Below, piece after piece: positions 1 to 7,059 of a stretch of 20,228 nucleotides of DNA. This stretch comes from REEB506 sp040381035 (GTDB taxonomy: Bacteria > Pseudomonadota > Alphaproteobacteria > Caulobacterales > Aquidulcibacteraceae): positions 1 to 20,228 of the forward strand of contig JBEIHY010000062.1 in the NCBI GenBank assembly GCA_040381035.1. Reading direction: 5' to 3'. Under the pieces are notes generated by a model. That model made no database searches and was not told the DNA's origin. It was given only the letters and a program-made list of their open reading frames with translations. Numbering within the stretch: position 1 is the first letter of the stretch; each line of letters opens with the position of its first letter. A program made the translations under genes and the position numbers.

Positions 1-1
1 C

Positions 2-118
2 GCCGCCGCCGGTTACAATTTCAGCCTCCTGGTCAGGTGGTTGAACCGCCTTTTTGCGCACCTCTTCCAGGTGTTGCTTGATCGAGGTCGAATGATCGGA
101 TCGGCTGTCGCGGCGTGA
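2..118 (+). mobile_element. 3' end of an IS5-type transposase (partial, cut by window edge)
   Basis: The first open frame runs from the window edge to a TGA at 116-118 and encodes 38 residues beginning AAAGYNFSLLVRWLNRLF. The AAAGYNF-x-LLLRWL signature is the typical C-terminal end of IS5-family DDE transposases, where it follows the last catalytic Glu helix. The catalytic residues and the left end lie outside the window, so activity cannot be judged. I could not identify a terminal inverted repeat or target duplication in the 150 bases after the stop, so the right boundary of the element is unknown. The family call rests on recognising the motif by eye; it could also be an isolated remnant. 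Confidence 0.7.
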
Positions 119-270
119 CAGCGGCTACTTCACGGGGGACTGCTTAAGCAGCCGAGTGTTTTCATCGTCAAAGCAGCCGCTGGCCGCACTGAACTGCTGT
201 GGAGGCCAAATCAGCGTTCTTATGGTGACTGCAATCGCGGGCTAAAGGTCGGTCGCTGGATGACGCCATT
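119..270. other. Intergenic stretch between the IS remnant and a small membrane gene
   Basis: These roughly 150 bases hold no convincing gene on either strand. They should contain the right end of the IS element and the 3' flank of the minus-strand gene ending at 271. No clear terminator or inverted repeat was seen. Confidence 0.4.
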
Positions 271-417
271 TCAGTTCGGCGGATCGTCATCCATAAAGGC
301 AACATCGTCGCGCTGCCGCCGCTCGTTCTTGCCGAAGCCGAGCCCGATGAAAAGCAGCACGCCAAGCAGGCCCAAAAACGCCGCCCCGCCAAAAAACCAG
401 ATTGCTGCAACACGCAT
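271..417 (-). CDS. Small single-helix membrane protein, 48 aa, unknown function
   Basis: A short minus-strand frame reads MRVAAIWFFGGAAFLGLLGV and continues to a charged tail (KNERRQRDD) ending DDDPPN. Residues 5-28 form one hydrophobic, Gly-rich membrane segment; the positively charged KNERR after it suggests the C-terminus stays in the cytoplasm. The start is the ATG at 417 and the stop is TGA at 271-273. It lies 32 bases downstream of another small minus-strand membrane protein, so the two may be co-transcribed. No strong ribosome binding site is visible. Function is unknown. The clean amphipathic layout makes a real gene more likely than chance, but the length leaves doubt. Confidence 0.5.
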   Translation of the reverse strand: MRVAAIWFFGGAAFLGLLGVLLFIGLGFGKNERRQRDDVAFMDDDPPN

Positions 418-449
418 GCGCGCAGTCTAGCAGCAAACCCAGCCGCGGC

Positions 450-713
450 CTAATCGCCGCCGCCGCCGCCATCGCCGCCGTCCGAGCCGCCATCAGCGGC
501 GGACTCATCGGCGCGATCGTGATCGCGGCTTTTGACTGGCGCCGCCGCCCCGCCGGAATCGTAAGACACTGGGCCGCCGCCGCCCGCGTCGCGGCTGGTG
601 GGGCGCGCGCTGGCCCGCTTGTCGCGAATCACCGCCCGCCAAGCCAATGCCGCGCTGGTCACCAGCGCTGTAACGATCAAGAGAATGAGAACCGACACAT
701 CCATGCCGCTCAT
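450..713 (-). CDS. Small membrane-anchored protein with Gly/Asp-rich tail, 87 aa
   Basis: The protein starts MSGMDVSVLILLIVTALVTS, giving one N-terminal membrane helix at about residues 6-26, followed by a basic stretch (RAVIRDKRASARPTSRD) and a low-complexity tail ending GGSDGGDGGGGGD. Small proteins with one helix and a GGDGGGGGD end are common unannotated proteins in alphaproteobacteria; no function is known to me. The ATG at 713 has a G-run about nine bases upstream. It is divergent from purQ with 53 bases between the two starts, so both promoters must lie in that gap. The Gly-Asp repeats come from GCC/GTC-rich codons and make similarity searches unreliable there. Confidence 0.6.
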   Translation of the reverse strand: MSGMDVSVLILLIVTALVTSAALAWRAVIRDKRASARPTSRDAGGGGPVSYDSGGAAAPVKSRDHDRADESAADGGSDGGDGGGGGD

Positions 714-766
714 TACCGCAACGCCCCCGGCTTGGCGAATGCAGCGGTCCAGGCTAAACCGCCCCG

Positions 767-1429
767 ATGCAAGCCGCCGTGATCGTATTCCCCGGGTCCA
801 ATTGCGACCGTGACGCCGCCGTCGCCCTCGAACAGGTGACCGGCAAGAAGCCGGCCATGGTCTGGCACCAGGACACCGCCCTGCCCGCGGGGATCGACCT
901 TGCGCTGCTGCCGGGCGGCTTTTCCTATGGCGATTATCTGCGCGCCGGCGCGATGGCCGCGCGCAGCCCGATCATGGCCGCAGTGCGCGCCCACGCCGAA
1001 CGCGGCGGCTATGTGCTCGGCGTCTGCAACGGCTTCCAGGTGCTCACCGAAGCGCGCATGCTGCCCGGCGCGCTGACCCGCAATATCGGCCTGCGCTTTG
1101 TCTGCAAGCCGGTGCGGCTGAAAATCGAAAACGCCAATACCGCCTTTACCCGCGCATTCGGCGAAGCCCGCGAAACCGAAATCCCCATTGCCCATGCTGA
1201 TGGCCGCTATGTCGCCGACGCCGCCACTCTCGATCGCTTGGAAGGCGAGGGTCAGGTGGCGCTGCGCTATGTCGACAATCCTAATGGCTCGGCGCGCGAT
1301 ATTGCCGGCCTGATCGACGCCAGCGGCCGCGTCATGGGCCTGATGCCGCATCCGGAGCGCGCCTGCGATCCCGCGCTCGGCCGCCGCGGCGGGGCGCCGA
1401 TTTTTGAAAGCCTTGCGCGCGCCGCCTGA
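767..1429 (+). CDS. purQ: Phosphoribosylformylglycinamidine synthase subunit PurQ (glutamine amidotransferase)
   Basis: PurQ releases ammonia from glutamine for PurL, which with PurS converts FGAR to FGAM in cytoplasmic purine synthesis. The 220-aa product has the full class I glutaminase layout: oxyanion region GGFSYGDYLR at 50-59, nucleophile Cys87 in GVCNGFQ, and His195/Glu197 in MPHPERA. Length matches the family (about 220-230). In many alphaproteobacteria purS, purQ and purL are adjacent. Here no purS or purL lies on either side: upstream is a divergent small gene and an IS remnant, downstream an unrelated acidic protein. Identity is very secure. Confidence 0.97.
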   Translation: MQAAVIVFPGSNCDRDAAVALEQVTGKKPAMVWHQDTALPAGIDLALLPGGFSYGDYLRAGAMAARSPIMAAVRAHAERGGYVLGVCNGFQVLTEARMLPGALTRNIGLRFVCKPVRLKIENANTAFTRAFGEARETEIPIAHADGRYVADAATLDRLEGEGQVALRYVDNPNGSARDIAGLIDASGRVMGLMPHPERACDPALGRRGGAPIFESLARAA

Positions 1430-1468
1430 AGCGGCGCCCGAACCGATAACAGACGGGGAAGACCGCCG

Positions 1469-1840
1469 ATGACCTTCGATGACGATGTTGATTCCGCACG
1501 CGAGCGCCTGCGCTCTGCACTCGCCGACCAAAGCGCCAAAGGCGTCGATACCGGCGCGCTGCTGGAGGCGCTGATGGGCAAAATCAAAGCCAAGATCGTC
1601 AGCCGCCGCCTTGCGTTCCAAATGACCGACGATGAAGGCGACGCCGCGATCGATATCGTCCATATCCCGACCGACGAGGTGCTTGGATTTGTCTATGCCG
1701 AAGATGGCGAATACGTGTTTGAAAGCAATCTGGAAGACTATTTCGAAGACTTCGTCGATGATGATTCCGACAGCTTCACGCTGCGCCTCTACGAAACCCT
1801 ACGCGCGGATCTGCCGAAATATGAGGTGGAAGTGGGGTGA
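1469..1840 (+). CDS. Acidic protein of unknown function, 123 aa
   Basis: It starts 39 bases after purQ on the same strand, with GGGGAAG upstream of the ATG, so co-transcription with purQ is likely. The protein has no signal peptide or membrane helix. Residues 1-50 look helical and charged (DDDVDSARERLRSALADQ, then MGKIKAKIVSRRLAF). The second half is strongly acidic, especially NLEDYFEDFVDDDSDSF at about 89-105. I do not recognise a domain. A cytoplasmic protein that binds a basic partner is a guess from charge alone. Even codon use and the ribosome binding site support a real gene. Confidence 0.75.
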   Translation: MTFDDDVDSARERLRSALADQSAKGVDTGALLEALMGKIKAKIVSRRLAFQMTDDEGDAAIDIVHIPTDEVLGFVYAEDGEYVFESNLEDYFEDFVDDDSDSFTLRLYETLRADLPKYEVEVG

Positions 1841-2125
1841 GCGCGCGCGGCGCGCGGGAAGCGGCAGCATGCACATTTGAGCGGAGAGTTTGCGCCATGC
1901 GGGAACGGAGACTTTTTCGCCAAAGGTTGCCATTTGTGGGGAGCGGCGCAAACGAGATCGCATAGCGGATGCCTGCCATTCCGATGCCTACCGAGGTCCA
2001 AAACGCCAAGAGCTGCGATAAAGTGGTTGCTTTTGATGGACGGCAGAAAGGTGCGTCTTAGGCCCGCGAATGTCGACAAGGGCGATGACGTTCTCGACGT
2101 TGTCGATACAGCAGCGGGGGCAACA
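1841..2125. other. Non-coding stretch, nothing recognised
   Basis: About 285 bases follow the acidic protein. Short open frames occur on both strands (for example an ATG frame from 1972 ending near 2061), but none shows a domain, signal peptide or the codon pattern of the neighbouring genes. The first 20 bases are an alternating GC tract (gcgcgcgcggcgcgcggg). Confidence 0.4.
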
Positions 2126-2563
2126 TTGGCGCGCTTCATTGCGGTCGTGGCTTTGCTGGCGTTTATTGCGGGATGTCAATCCAAGCAGCTCGTCGCCCCG
2201 CTTAGCTTAAGGACGGGGCCGCAGGCACAAGCCGCACTCGACCTCACCCAAAACTTGTGCATCGCGCACCTCGGAAAGTCTGCGCCGATCGAGGCGATTG
2301 GGGAGGCGTCGCGGTGGCCTTCTCACCGCTTGATCGGCGTTCCTGGATATGAGGAACGCGGCATCTCCAGCCGGTTCCGGGGTATTTGGTCGGTCAAGAC
2401 GAGCGGTGGTCCAGTCGTCGTGGCGACAGGCAAGCTTGGAGGGAGCGGGAATATTTGGTTTTGTCGTGTGAGTTGGACGGGCCGTGCAGATCAGACCCTG
2501 ATCGACGAGATCTCGGACCTTCGCGTTTTCGGGATCGCTTTAGGCAAAGCGCAGCTGGTCTAG
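2126..2563 (+). CDS. Possible small lipoprotein of unknown function, 145 aa (TTG start)
   Basis: The frame is open from 1877, but the first 80 residues look non-coding. From the TTG at 2126 it reads LARFIAVVALLAFIAGCQSK, a good lipoprotein signal: one Arg, a hydrophobic core and lipobox AGC. A GGGGG at 2116-2120 sits five bases before this TTG. The mature part (about 125 aa) contains NLCIAHLGKSAPIEAIG and a beta-like second half (FRGIWSVKTSGGPVVVATGK, then NIWFCRVSWTG). No family is recognised. An upstream ATG at 2036 is the alternative start but would bury the signal. Base composition is less GC-biased than nearby genes, which may point to acquisition. An export role to the envelope is inferred only from the lipobox. 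Confidence 0.5.
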   Translation: MARFIAVVALLAFIAGCQSKQLVAPLSLRTGPQAQAALDLTQNLCIAHLGKSAPIEAIGEASRWPSHRLIGVPGYEERGISSRFRGIWSVKTSGGPVVVATGKLGGSGNIWFCRVSWTGRADQTLIDEISDLRVFGIALGKAQLV

Positions 2564-2574
2564 GAGAACGTTCC

Positions 2575-2780
2575 ATGGGCTGGCAACGTGAACCACTTTT
2601 TCCCTGTGAGCGCGACGACCGAAAAATCGTCGGCGATCAGTTTTTGTCGACCAGCATCAGCGCACTCGTCAGGCATCGTTCTTATCGACGTCACCGCCAA
2701 GCAACAGCAGTAAGCTGCCGAAATCGTCCAACGGCATGGCTTGTATCGATGTGCACAGCGTCCATAGCGGACGAAGATAA
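2575..2780 (+). pseudogene. Decayed fragment resembling the C-terminal part of a stress-type alphaproteobacterial protein
   Basis: AGGAG at 2562-2566 precedes an ATG at 2575, and the first residues read MGWQREPLFPCERDDRKIVG. The protein-like signal then moves to the next frame (SSGIVLIDVTAKQQQ, stop TAA, then AAEIVQRHGLY) and finally to the third frame (IDVHSVHSGRR, TAA at 2778-2780). Read together, these pieces resemble small proteins with a W..LF..EDR-x-Y-G start, a strand like GTLVTV, and an ending like A-x-x-I-L-x-R-H-G-A-x-D-I-D. One stop and two frame changes are needed, so I treat it as decayed. The family match is from memory of the pattern, not a search. It directly follows the lipoprotein stop. 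Confidence 0.35.
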
Positions 2781-3160
2781 CAGCGAGTGGTTATTCGTGA
2801 AGCATTTGCCTCGGATCGACGAAAATTCGGGCATTATAGCTTCTGCGGGCGTAACACCCACGCCTTCCGCATTCTCCTGAGCAAACGTCGATCAGAATTT
2901 CGTTTGGCGTCGCAAACCGGCCAACGAAGGTTGAAAACCGAAGCCTCGACGGCCGCTTTGCAACAGCTTCCGACCGCCCGAACCGTTGAGACGCGCCCCA
3001 ACATTGCCGCTTCGAGCCGGCCCCGTTGGCGCAAACCGAAAGCGGACGTTTCGGCCCGTGTGCTTTTGTTCAGGGCGATCGTTTGGGCCGCCTTCCAACC
3101 TCACCCCCTTCCCCCCGGCGCGGCAATCTGCTCAGGTCCATCGCCAGGGAGCCAACCCAG
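2781..3160. other. Non-coding stretch upstream of the prolyl oligopeptidase gene
   Basis: About 380 bases with no convincing gene. Several frames are open on both strands, but their translations are Arg/Ser/Pro-rich and lack any motif. It should contain the promoter of the gene starting at 3161; no consensus promoter was identified. Confidence 0.4.
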
Positions 3161-5296
3161 ATGCCACTTCTTCGCCTCGCCGTTGCGGTCGCCGCTGCGG
3201 CGCTTACATTCGGATGCGCCAGTATGACCCCGCTGACGGTCGCCAAAGACCCCTATGCCTGGCTTGAGGAAATCGAAGGGCCGAAGTCGCTCGATTGGGT
3301 GAAGGCGCAAAATGCCCGCTCCCTTAGCGAGCTGGAGGCTGATCCGCGCTTTGCCGGGCTGAAAGCGGACGCGCTGGCGATCGTCAATTCACGCGACCGG
3401 CTGCCCGTGGGCGCGGTGCGCGGCGGCTTTGTCTACAATTTCTGGCAGGACGCCACGCAGGTACGCGGCGTGTGGCGGCGCGCCAGCATCGCCAGCTACA
3501 GCGCCAATGCGCCGGTGTGGGAAAACATCCTCGACTTTGATGCGCTCGCCAAAGCCGAAAACCGCAATTGGGTTTTCCAAGGCGCCAATTGCTTGCCGCC
3601 AGAAGGCGCGCGCTGCCTGATCAGCCTCAGCGACGGCGGCAAGGATGCGCGCGTGCAGCGCGAGTTTGACGTATCGGCCCGCAGCTTTGTTCCCGGCGGC
3701 TTTGTCACCCCGGAAGCAAAATCGATCGCCATCTGGAAGGATCGCGACACGCTCTTGGTCGCCAGCGATTGGGGGCCGGGATCGTTAAGCGACAGCGGCT
3801 ATCCGTTCATCGTCAAGGCGTGGATGCGCGGCGCGGCCTTGGAGGCCGCCACCGAGGTGATCCGCGGCGAGAAAACCGATATCGGCCTGTTCCTGTCACG
3901 TTATACGGGCGAGGACGGTCAAACGCTTTTGGTCGCCGCCCAGCAGCTCGATTTCTTCTCGACGATCTATTGGCGCCTCGACGGGGAGACGCCAGTAAAG
4001 CTCACCTTGCCGCGCAAATCCAGCGTGCGCGGCCTGCACAAAGGCGAGATCATCTTCTCCACCGAGGAAGACTGGCGCCAGCCCGGCCTGGAAAAAGTCT
4101 GGCCGTCCGGTTCGTTGATGTCGATGCCGCTGACGCAGGCGTCAGATGCCGCCCCGCCGGTCCGCTTGATCTATGGCGCCGTCCCGCGCGAAAGCATCGA
4201 ACAAAGCGCAGTGACGCACGACGGTTTGCTGGTGGCAGTGTATCGCAATGTCCGCGGCGTGCTGCTGCGGTTCGTGTTTGACGGCCGCGCCTGGGTGGAA
4301 AGCCAGATCCCCTTGGCGACCAATGGCGGGGTGTCGATCAGCGCAGCGCCCGATCAAAGTGCGGCGTTCCTGGTGGCGGAAGATTTCTTACGGCCCGATA
4401 CGCTGATGGCGGTTGATGCGCGCAGTTCCAGCGCCCCCAAGTCGGTCCGCGCATTGCCCAGCATGTTCGACGCCGCCAAGTTCACTGTCGACCAATTTGA
4501 GGCAACCTCAAAGGACGGAACCCAAATCCCGTATTTTGTGCTGCGCGCGAAGGATTTGAAGTTCGACGGCCAGGCGCCAACGCTGCTGTATGGCTATGGC
4601 GGTTTCCAGATTTCGCTGACACCGAGCTATTCGCCGTTTGTCGGCAAGATGTGGCTGGAGCGCGGCGGGGTTTACGTGCTCGCCAATATCCGCGGCGGCG
4701 GCGAGTTTGGTCCCGCCTGGCATCAGGCTGGGCTGAAACTCAATCGCCAAGTGGTGTATGACGATTTCATCGCGGTGGCTGAAGACCTTTCCGCCCGCAA
4801 GATCACCAGCCCGCGCCGGCTGGGGATCATGGGCGGCTCCAATGGCGGGCTGTTGATGGGCGTTATGATGAGCCAGCGCCCCGACTTGTTCCGCGCCGCC
4901 GTGGTGCAAGTGCCGCTTCTGGATATGCTGGGTTTTGCCAATGCCAATATGCTGGCGGGGTCCTCCTGGGTGGCCGAATATGGCGATCCGCGGCTTGGGC
5001 CCGACGGCAAGCCGACCCATCCGGAGGAGCGCGCTTATCTCACCAAGCTGTCGCCTTATCAGAACCTGAAAATGCGGTCCGATATGCCGGCGCCATTCTT
5101 CGTCGGCTCTACCAAGGACGACCGCGTCCACCCCGCTCATGCGCGCAAATACGCCGCCAAGATGGAAGCGCTGGGGATGCCGTTTTACTTTTACGAAAAC
5201 ACCGATGGCGGCCACGCCGCGGCGGCCAATCTGCAAGAGCAGGCCCATCGCCGCGCCTTGGAAATGACCTATCTGATGCGCCGCCTGATGGACTGA
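3161..5296 (+). CDS. Prolyl oligopeptidase family serine peptidase (S9A), exported
   Basis: This 711-aa enzyme cleaves short peptides after proline. The frame is open from 3026, but the ATG at 3161 has AGGGAG nine bases upstream and gives a signal sequence, MPLLRLAVAVAAAALTFGCA, so I chose it. Cys19 in TFGC could be a lipid-attached cysteine; the lipobox is imperfect. The family entry motif DPYAWLEEIEG is at 30-40, a beta-propeller fills roughly 70-430, and the alpha/beta hydrolase follows. The triad is Ser560 in GGSNGG, Asp653 in KDDRVHP and His685 in DGGHAA. Length matches S9A enzymes. The next gene, 100 bases on, imports acidic amino acids or dicarboxylates, so a peptide-scavenging role is a reasonable inference. 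Confidence 0.93.
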   Translation: MPLLRLAVAVAAAALTFGCASMTPLTVAKDPYAWLEEIEGPKSLDWVKAQNARSLSELEADPRFAGLKADALAIVNSRDRLPVGAVRGGFVYNFWQDATQVRGVWRRASIASYSANAPVWENILDFDALAKAENRNWVFQGANCLPPEGARCLISLSDGGKDARVQREFDVSARSFVPGGFVTPEAKSIAIWKDRDTLLVASDWGPGSLSDSGYPFIVKAWMRGAALEAATEVIRGEKTDIGLFLSRYTGEDGQTLLVAAQQLDFFSTIYWRLDGETPVKLTLPRKSSVRGLHKGEIIFSTEEDWRQPGLEKVWPSGSLMSMPLTQASDAAPPVRLIYGAVPRESIEQSAVTHDGLLVAVYRNVRGVLLRFVFDGRAWVESQIPLATNGGVSISAAPDQSAAFLVAEDFLRPDTLMAVDARSSSAPKSVRALPSMFDAAKFTVDQFEATSKDGTQIPYFVLRAKDLKFDGQAPTLLYGYGGFQISLTPSYSPFVGKMWLERGGVYVLANIRGGGEFGPAWHQAGLKLNRQVVYDDFIAVAEDLSARKITSPRRLGIMGGSNGGLLMGVMMSQRPDLFRAAVVQVPLLDMLGFANANMLAGSSWVAEYGDPRLGPDGKPTHPEERAYLTKLSPYQNLKMRSDMPAPFFVGSTKDDRVHPAHARKYAAKMEALGMPFYFYENTDGGHAAAANLQEQAHRRALEMTYLMRRLMD

Positions 5297-5396
5297 CCCG
5301 CCGCGTGCAGCGCTTCGCTTGCGCCCTGGCGGAACCCCATGCACAAGCGAAACTGTACGCTGCCCGACGAAGGGCCGAAAAAAGAGGACGTGCGCC

Positions 5397-6686
5397 ATGG
5401 GCTGGTGGTTCAAAATTCCTTTGTGGGGTCGTATCCTAATCGGCATGGTGTTGGGCGTGGGGCTTGGCTTTGCGCTGCGGCCCGAAAGCGGCATTCCCCA
5501 ACAGCTCAATCTCAATGTCGACCTGATCGACGACACCTTGAAGCTGATCGGCGATGCGTTCATCCGCCTGATCCGGATGCTGGCGGTGCCGTTGATCTTT
5601 GTGTCGGTGTGCGCGGCCGTGGTGTCGATCGCGGACCTTTCCAAGCTCGGCTCCTCAGGCGCCAAGGTCGCAGGGCTTTATATTCCCTCCGGGTTGATGG
5701 CCGCCACTTTGGGTTTGGCGTTGGCGCTGTGGCTGCAACCCGGCGCGGGCTCGGCGCCGCCTGAAGGGATCGCAGCCCCTGCCGCAAAGGCGCCGCCCAC
5801 CGCTCAGGACGTCTTGTTCCAGTTCATTCCGGCCAATCCGATCCAGGCCCTTGCCAATGGCGACATGCTCAGTGTGATCGTCTTTGCCATCCTGTTTGGG
5901 ATTGGCATTCTCGGCGCTGGCCAAGCCGCCAAGCCGGTGGCCGACGCGATCGAGGGCGCGGCTCACGCGCTCACCAAGCTCGTTGGGTATATCATGGAGC
6001 TGGCGCCACTCGGCGCCTTTGCGCTGATGGCCTGGGTGATTGCGCTGATGGGCGTGGACGCGTTGGTTCGCCTCTCGGCGCTGATCGGCGTGCTCTATCT
6101 CGGCTGCTTCATTTACGGTCTTTTAGTTTATGGCCTGTTTGTGCGTATTGGCCTCAATCTGCCGGTCCTGCCGTTCTTTCGAGGCATGGGCGAGGCGTTG
6201 ACGGTCGCCTATTCGACGTCCTCGTCGACCGCCACGCTGCCGGTGACGATGCGCTGCATGATCGAAAAGTTGGGTATATCGCGGCGGATGTCGGCATTCG
6301 TGTCGTCGCTGGGGGCGACGGTGAATATGGATGGGTCGGCGATGTATATGGTCATCGTCACCATTTTTGGCGCCCAATTATTTGGCGTTGAGCTGACCAC
6401 CGCCCAAATGGTCTCTATCGTCGTCACTTCCTCGATCGGGGCGATGGGGCTGGCCGGCATTCCCGGCGGATCGCTGGTGTTTATCCCAATCATTCTGGGC
6501 ATCGCCGGGGTGCCGCTAGAAGTGATCGGGATTGTTCTTGGTGTCGATCGACTGATGGATATGATGCGCACTGTAGTAAATGTGTTGGGCGACGCGGTCG
6601 CCGCAGTCGCCGTCGCGAAATGGGAGAACGAGTTGGACGTGACCGCCTATAAGGCCAACCGGCTTCCTGAAGAGGCCAATGCATGA
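5397..6686 (+). CDS. Dicarboxylate/acidic amino acid:cation symporter (DAACS family)
   Basis: The 429-aa inner-membrane protein belongs to the GltP/DctA family, which imports glutamate, aspartate or C4-dicarboxylates with Na+ or H+. The ATG at 5397 has GAGG nine bases upstream and gives the usual N-terminus (MGWWFKIPLWGRILIGMVLG); the frame is open further upstream without such support. Key motifs are intact: the serine-rich HP1 tip STSSSTATLP (273-282), NMDGS (310-314), the HP2 loop GIPGGS (354-359), and in TM8 D384, D388, R391, T392, N395 and D399. These align with GltPh D390, D394, R397, T398, N401 and D405, so an acidic substrate is expected. Its stop overlaps the next start. Confidence 0.93.
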   Translation: MGWWFKIPLWGRILIGMVLGVGLGFALRPESGIPQQLNLNVDLIDDTLKLIGDAFIRLIRMLAVPLIFVSVCAAVVSIADLSKLGSSGAKVAGLYIPSGLMAATLGLALALWLQPGAGSAPPEGIAAPAAKAPPTAQDVLFQFIPANPIQALANGDMLSVIVFAILFGIGILGAGQAAKPVADAIEGAAHALTKLVGYIMELAPLGAFALMAWVIALMGVDALVRLSALIGVLYLGCFIYGLLVYGLFVRIGLNLPVLPFFRGMGEALTVAYSTSSSTATLPVTMRCMIEKLGISRRMSAFVSSLGATVNMDGSAMYMVIVTIFGAQLFGVELTTAQMVSIVVTSSIGAMGLAGIPGGSLVFIPIILGIAGVPLEVIGIVLGVDRLMDMMRTVVNVLGDAVAAVAVAKWENELDVTAYKANRLPEEANA

Positions 6687-7024
6687 CCATTCTGCGCATC
6701 TTTGTTGCGATTCTGAGCCTTGCGCTTGCCGGCGCCATCGTTTGGGCAACCCTCAATACCGGCGGCAATTCCCTGCATGGCGACTTCTGGCAACAGGGCG
6801 GCGCGATCATGACGTTGCCCTGGGGGCTGGTCGCGATGATTGACCTCTATGTCGGGTTTTCTTTCTTCGCGATCTTGATGGTGCTGGCGGAGCGCTCCTT
6901 CATCGCCGGCTTGTTATGGGCCGCGCCGATCTTCGTGCTCGGTAATGTCTGGGCCGCGATCTGGCTGCTCATCCGCCTGCCGGGCCTTGCCCAACGCCTG
7001 ACACGGCCGGATTGGCCATCTTAG
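6683..7024 (+). CDS. Small multi-helix membrane protein, DUF1475-like, 113 aa
   Basis: The start overlaps the symporter stop in an ATGA, so translation is probably coupled. The protein has three or four hydrophobic helices: about 3-24, 45-68 and 73-100. The pattern (N-terminal helix with WATLN, then GGAIMTLPWGLVAMIDLYVGF, then ERSFIAGLLW and FVLGNVWAAIWLL) matches the DUF1475 layout as I remember it. Function is unknown. The 4-base overlap suggests that it works with, or is made in step with, the symporter; whether it is a subunit cannot be told. Its stop codon (7022-7024) lies inside a long palindrome. Confidence 0.8.
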   Translation: MTILRIFVAILSLALAGAIVWATLNTGGNSLHGDFWQQGGAIMTLPWGLVAMIDLYVGFSFFAILMVLAERSFIAGLLWAAPIFVLGNVWAAIWLLIRLPGLAQRLTRPDWPS

Positions 7025-7056
7025 AGTATCCGACTTGATCAAGACGGATACTCTAA
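7021..7056. repeat. 36-bp near-perfect palindrome between convergent genes
   Basis: Outer arms TTAGAGTATCCG (7021-7032) and CGGATACTCTAA (7045-7056) are exact reverse complements over 12 bp. The 12 bases between contain a second perfect palindrome, CTTGATCAAG (7034-7043), flanked by one unpaired A on each side. The left arm includes the stop codon TAG of the DUF1475-like gene, and the right arm ends three bases before the trxB stop. The arms are AT-richer than the surroundings and have no T-tract, unlike a standard intrinsic terminator. The TTAGAG...CTCTAA ends resemble dispersed palindromes seen in other alphaproteobacterial genomes. It may act as a two-way terminator or mRNA 3' stabiliser. 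Confidence 0.85.
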
Positions 7057-7059
7057 GCG

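Noticed and set aside
450..520. Repeated GCC GCC GCC triplets as a microsatellite
   Set aside because: They encode the Gly/Asp-rich tail of the small membrane protein on the minus strand, so codon bias explains them.
713..1663. 316-codon open frame on the minus strand across purQ
   Set aside because: It is antisense to purQ and the acidic protein gene; the translation is His/Arg/Gly-rich without motifs, as expected from the complement of GC-rich codons.
3026..3160. 45-residue N-terminal extension of the prolyl oligopeptidase
   Set aside because: It would hide the signal sequence; ATG 3161 has a better ribosome binding site.
4508..5665. 385-codon minus-strand open frame over the prolyl oligopeptidase 3' end
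   Set aside because: It lies opposite the catalytic domain and symporter start, both of which are certain; no domain or ribosome site.
7034..7043. CTTGATCAAG as an FNR/FixK box
   Set aside because: The FNR/FixK box needs TTGAT-N4-ATCAA; here the halves overlap with no spacer, and the site is between gene ends, not in a promoter.
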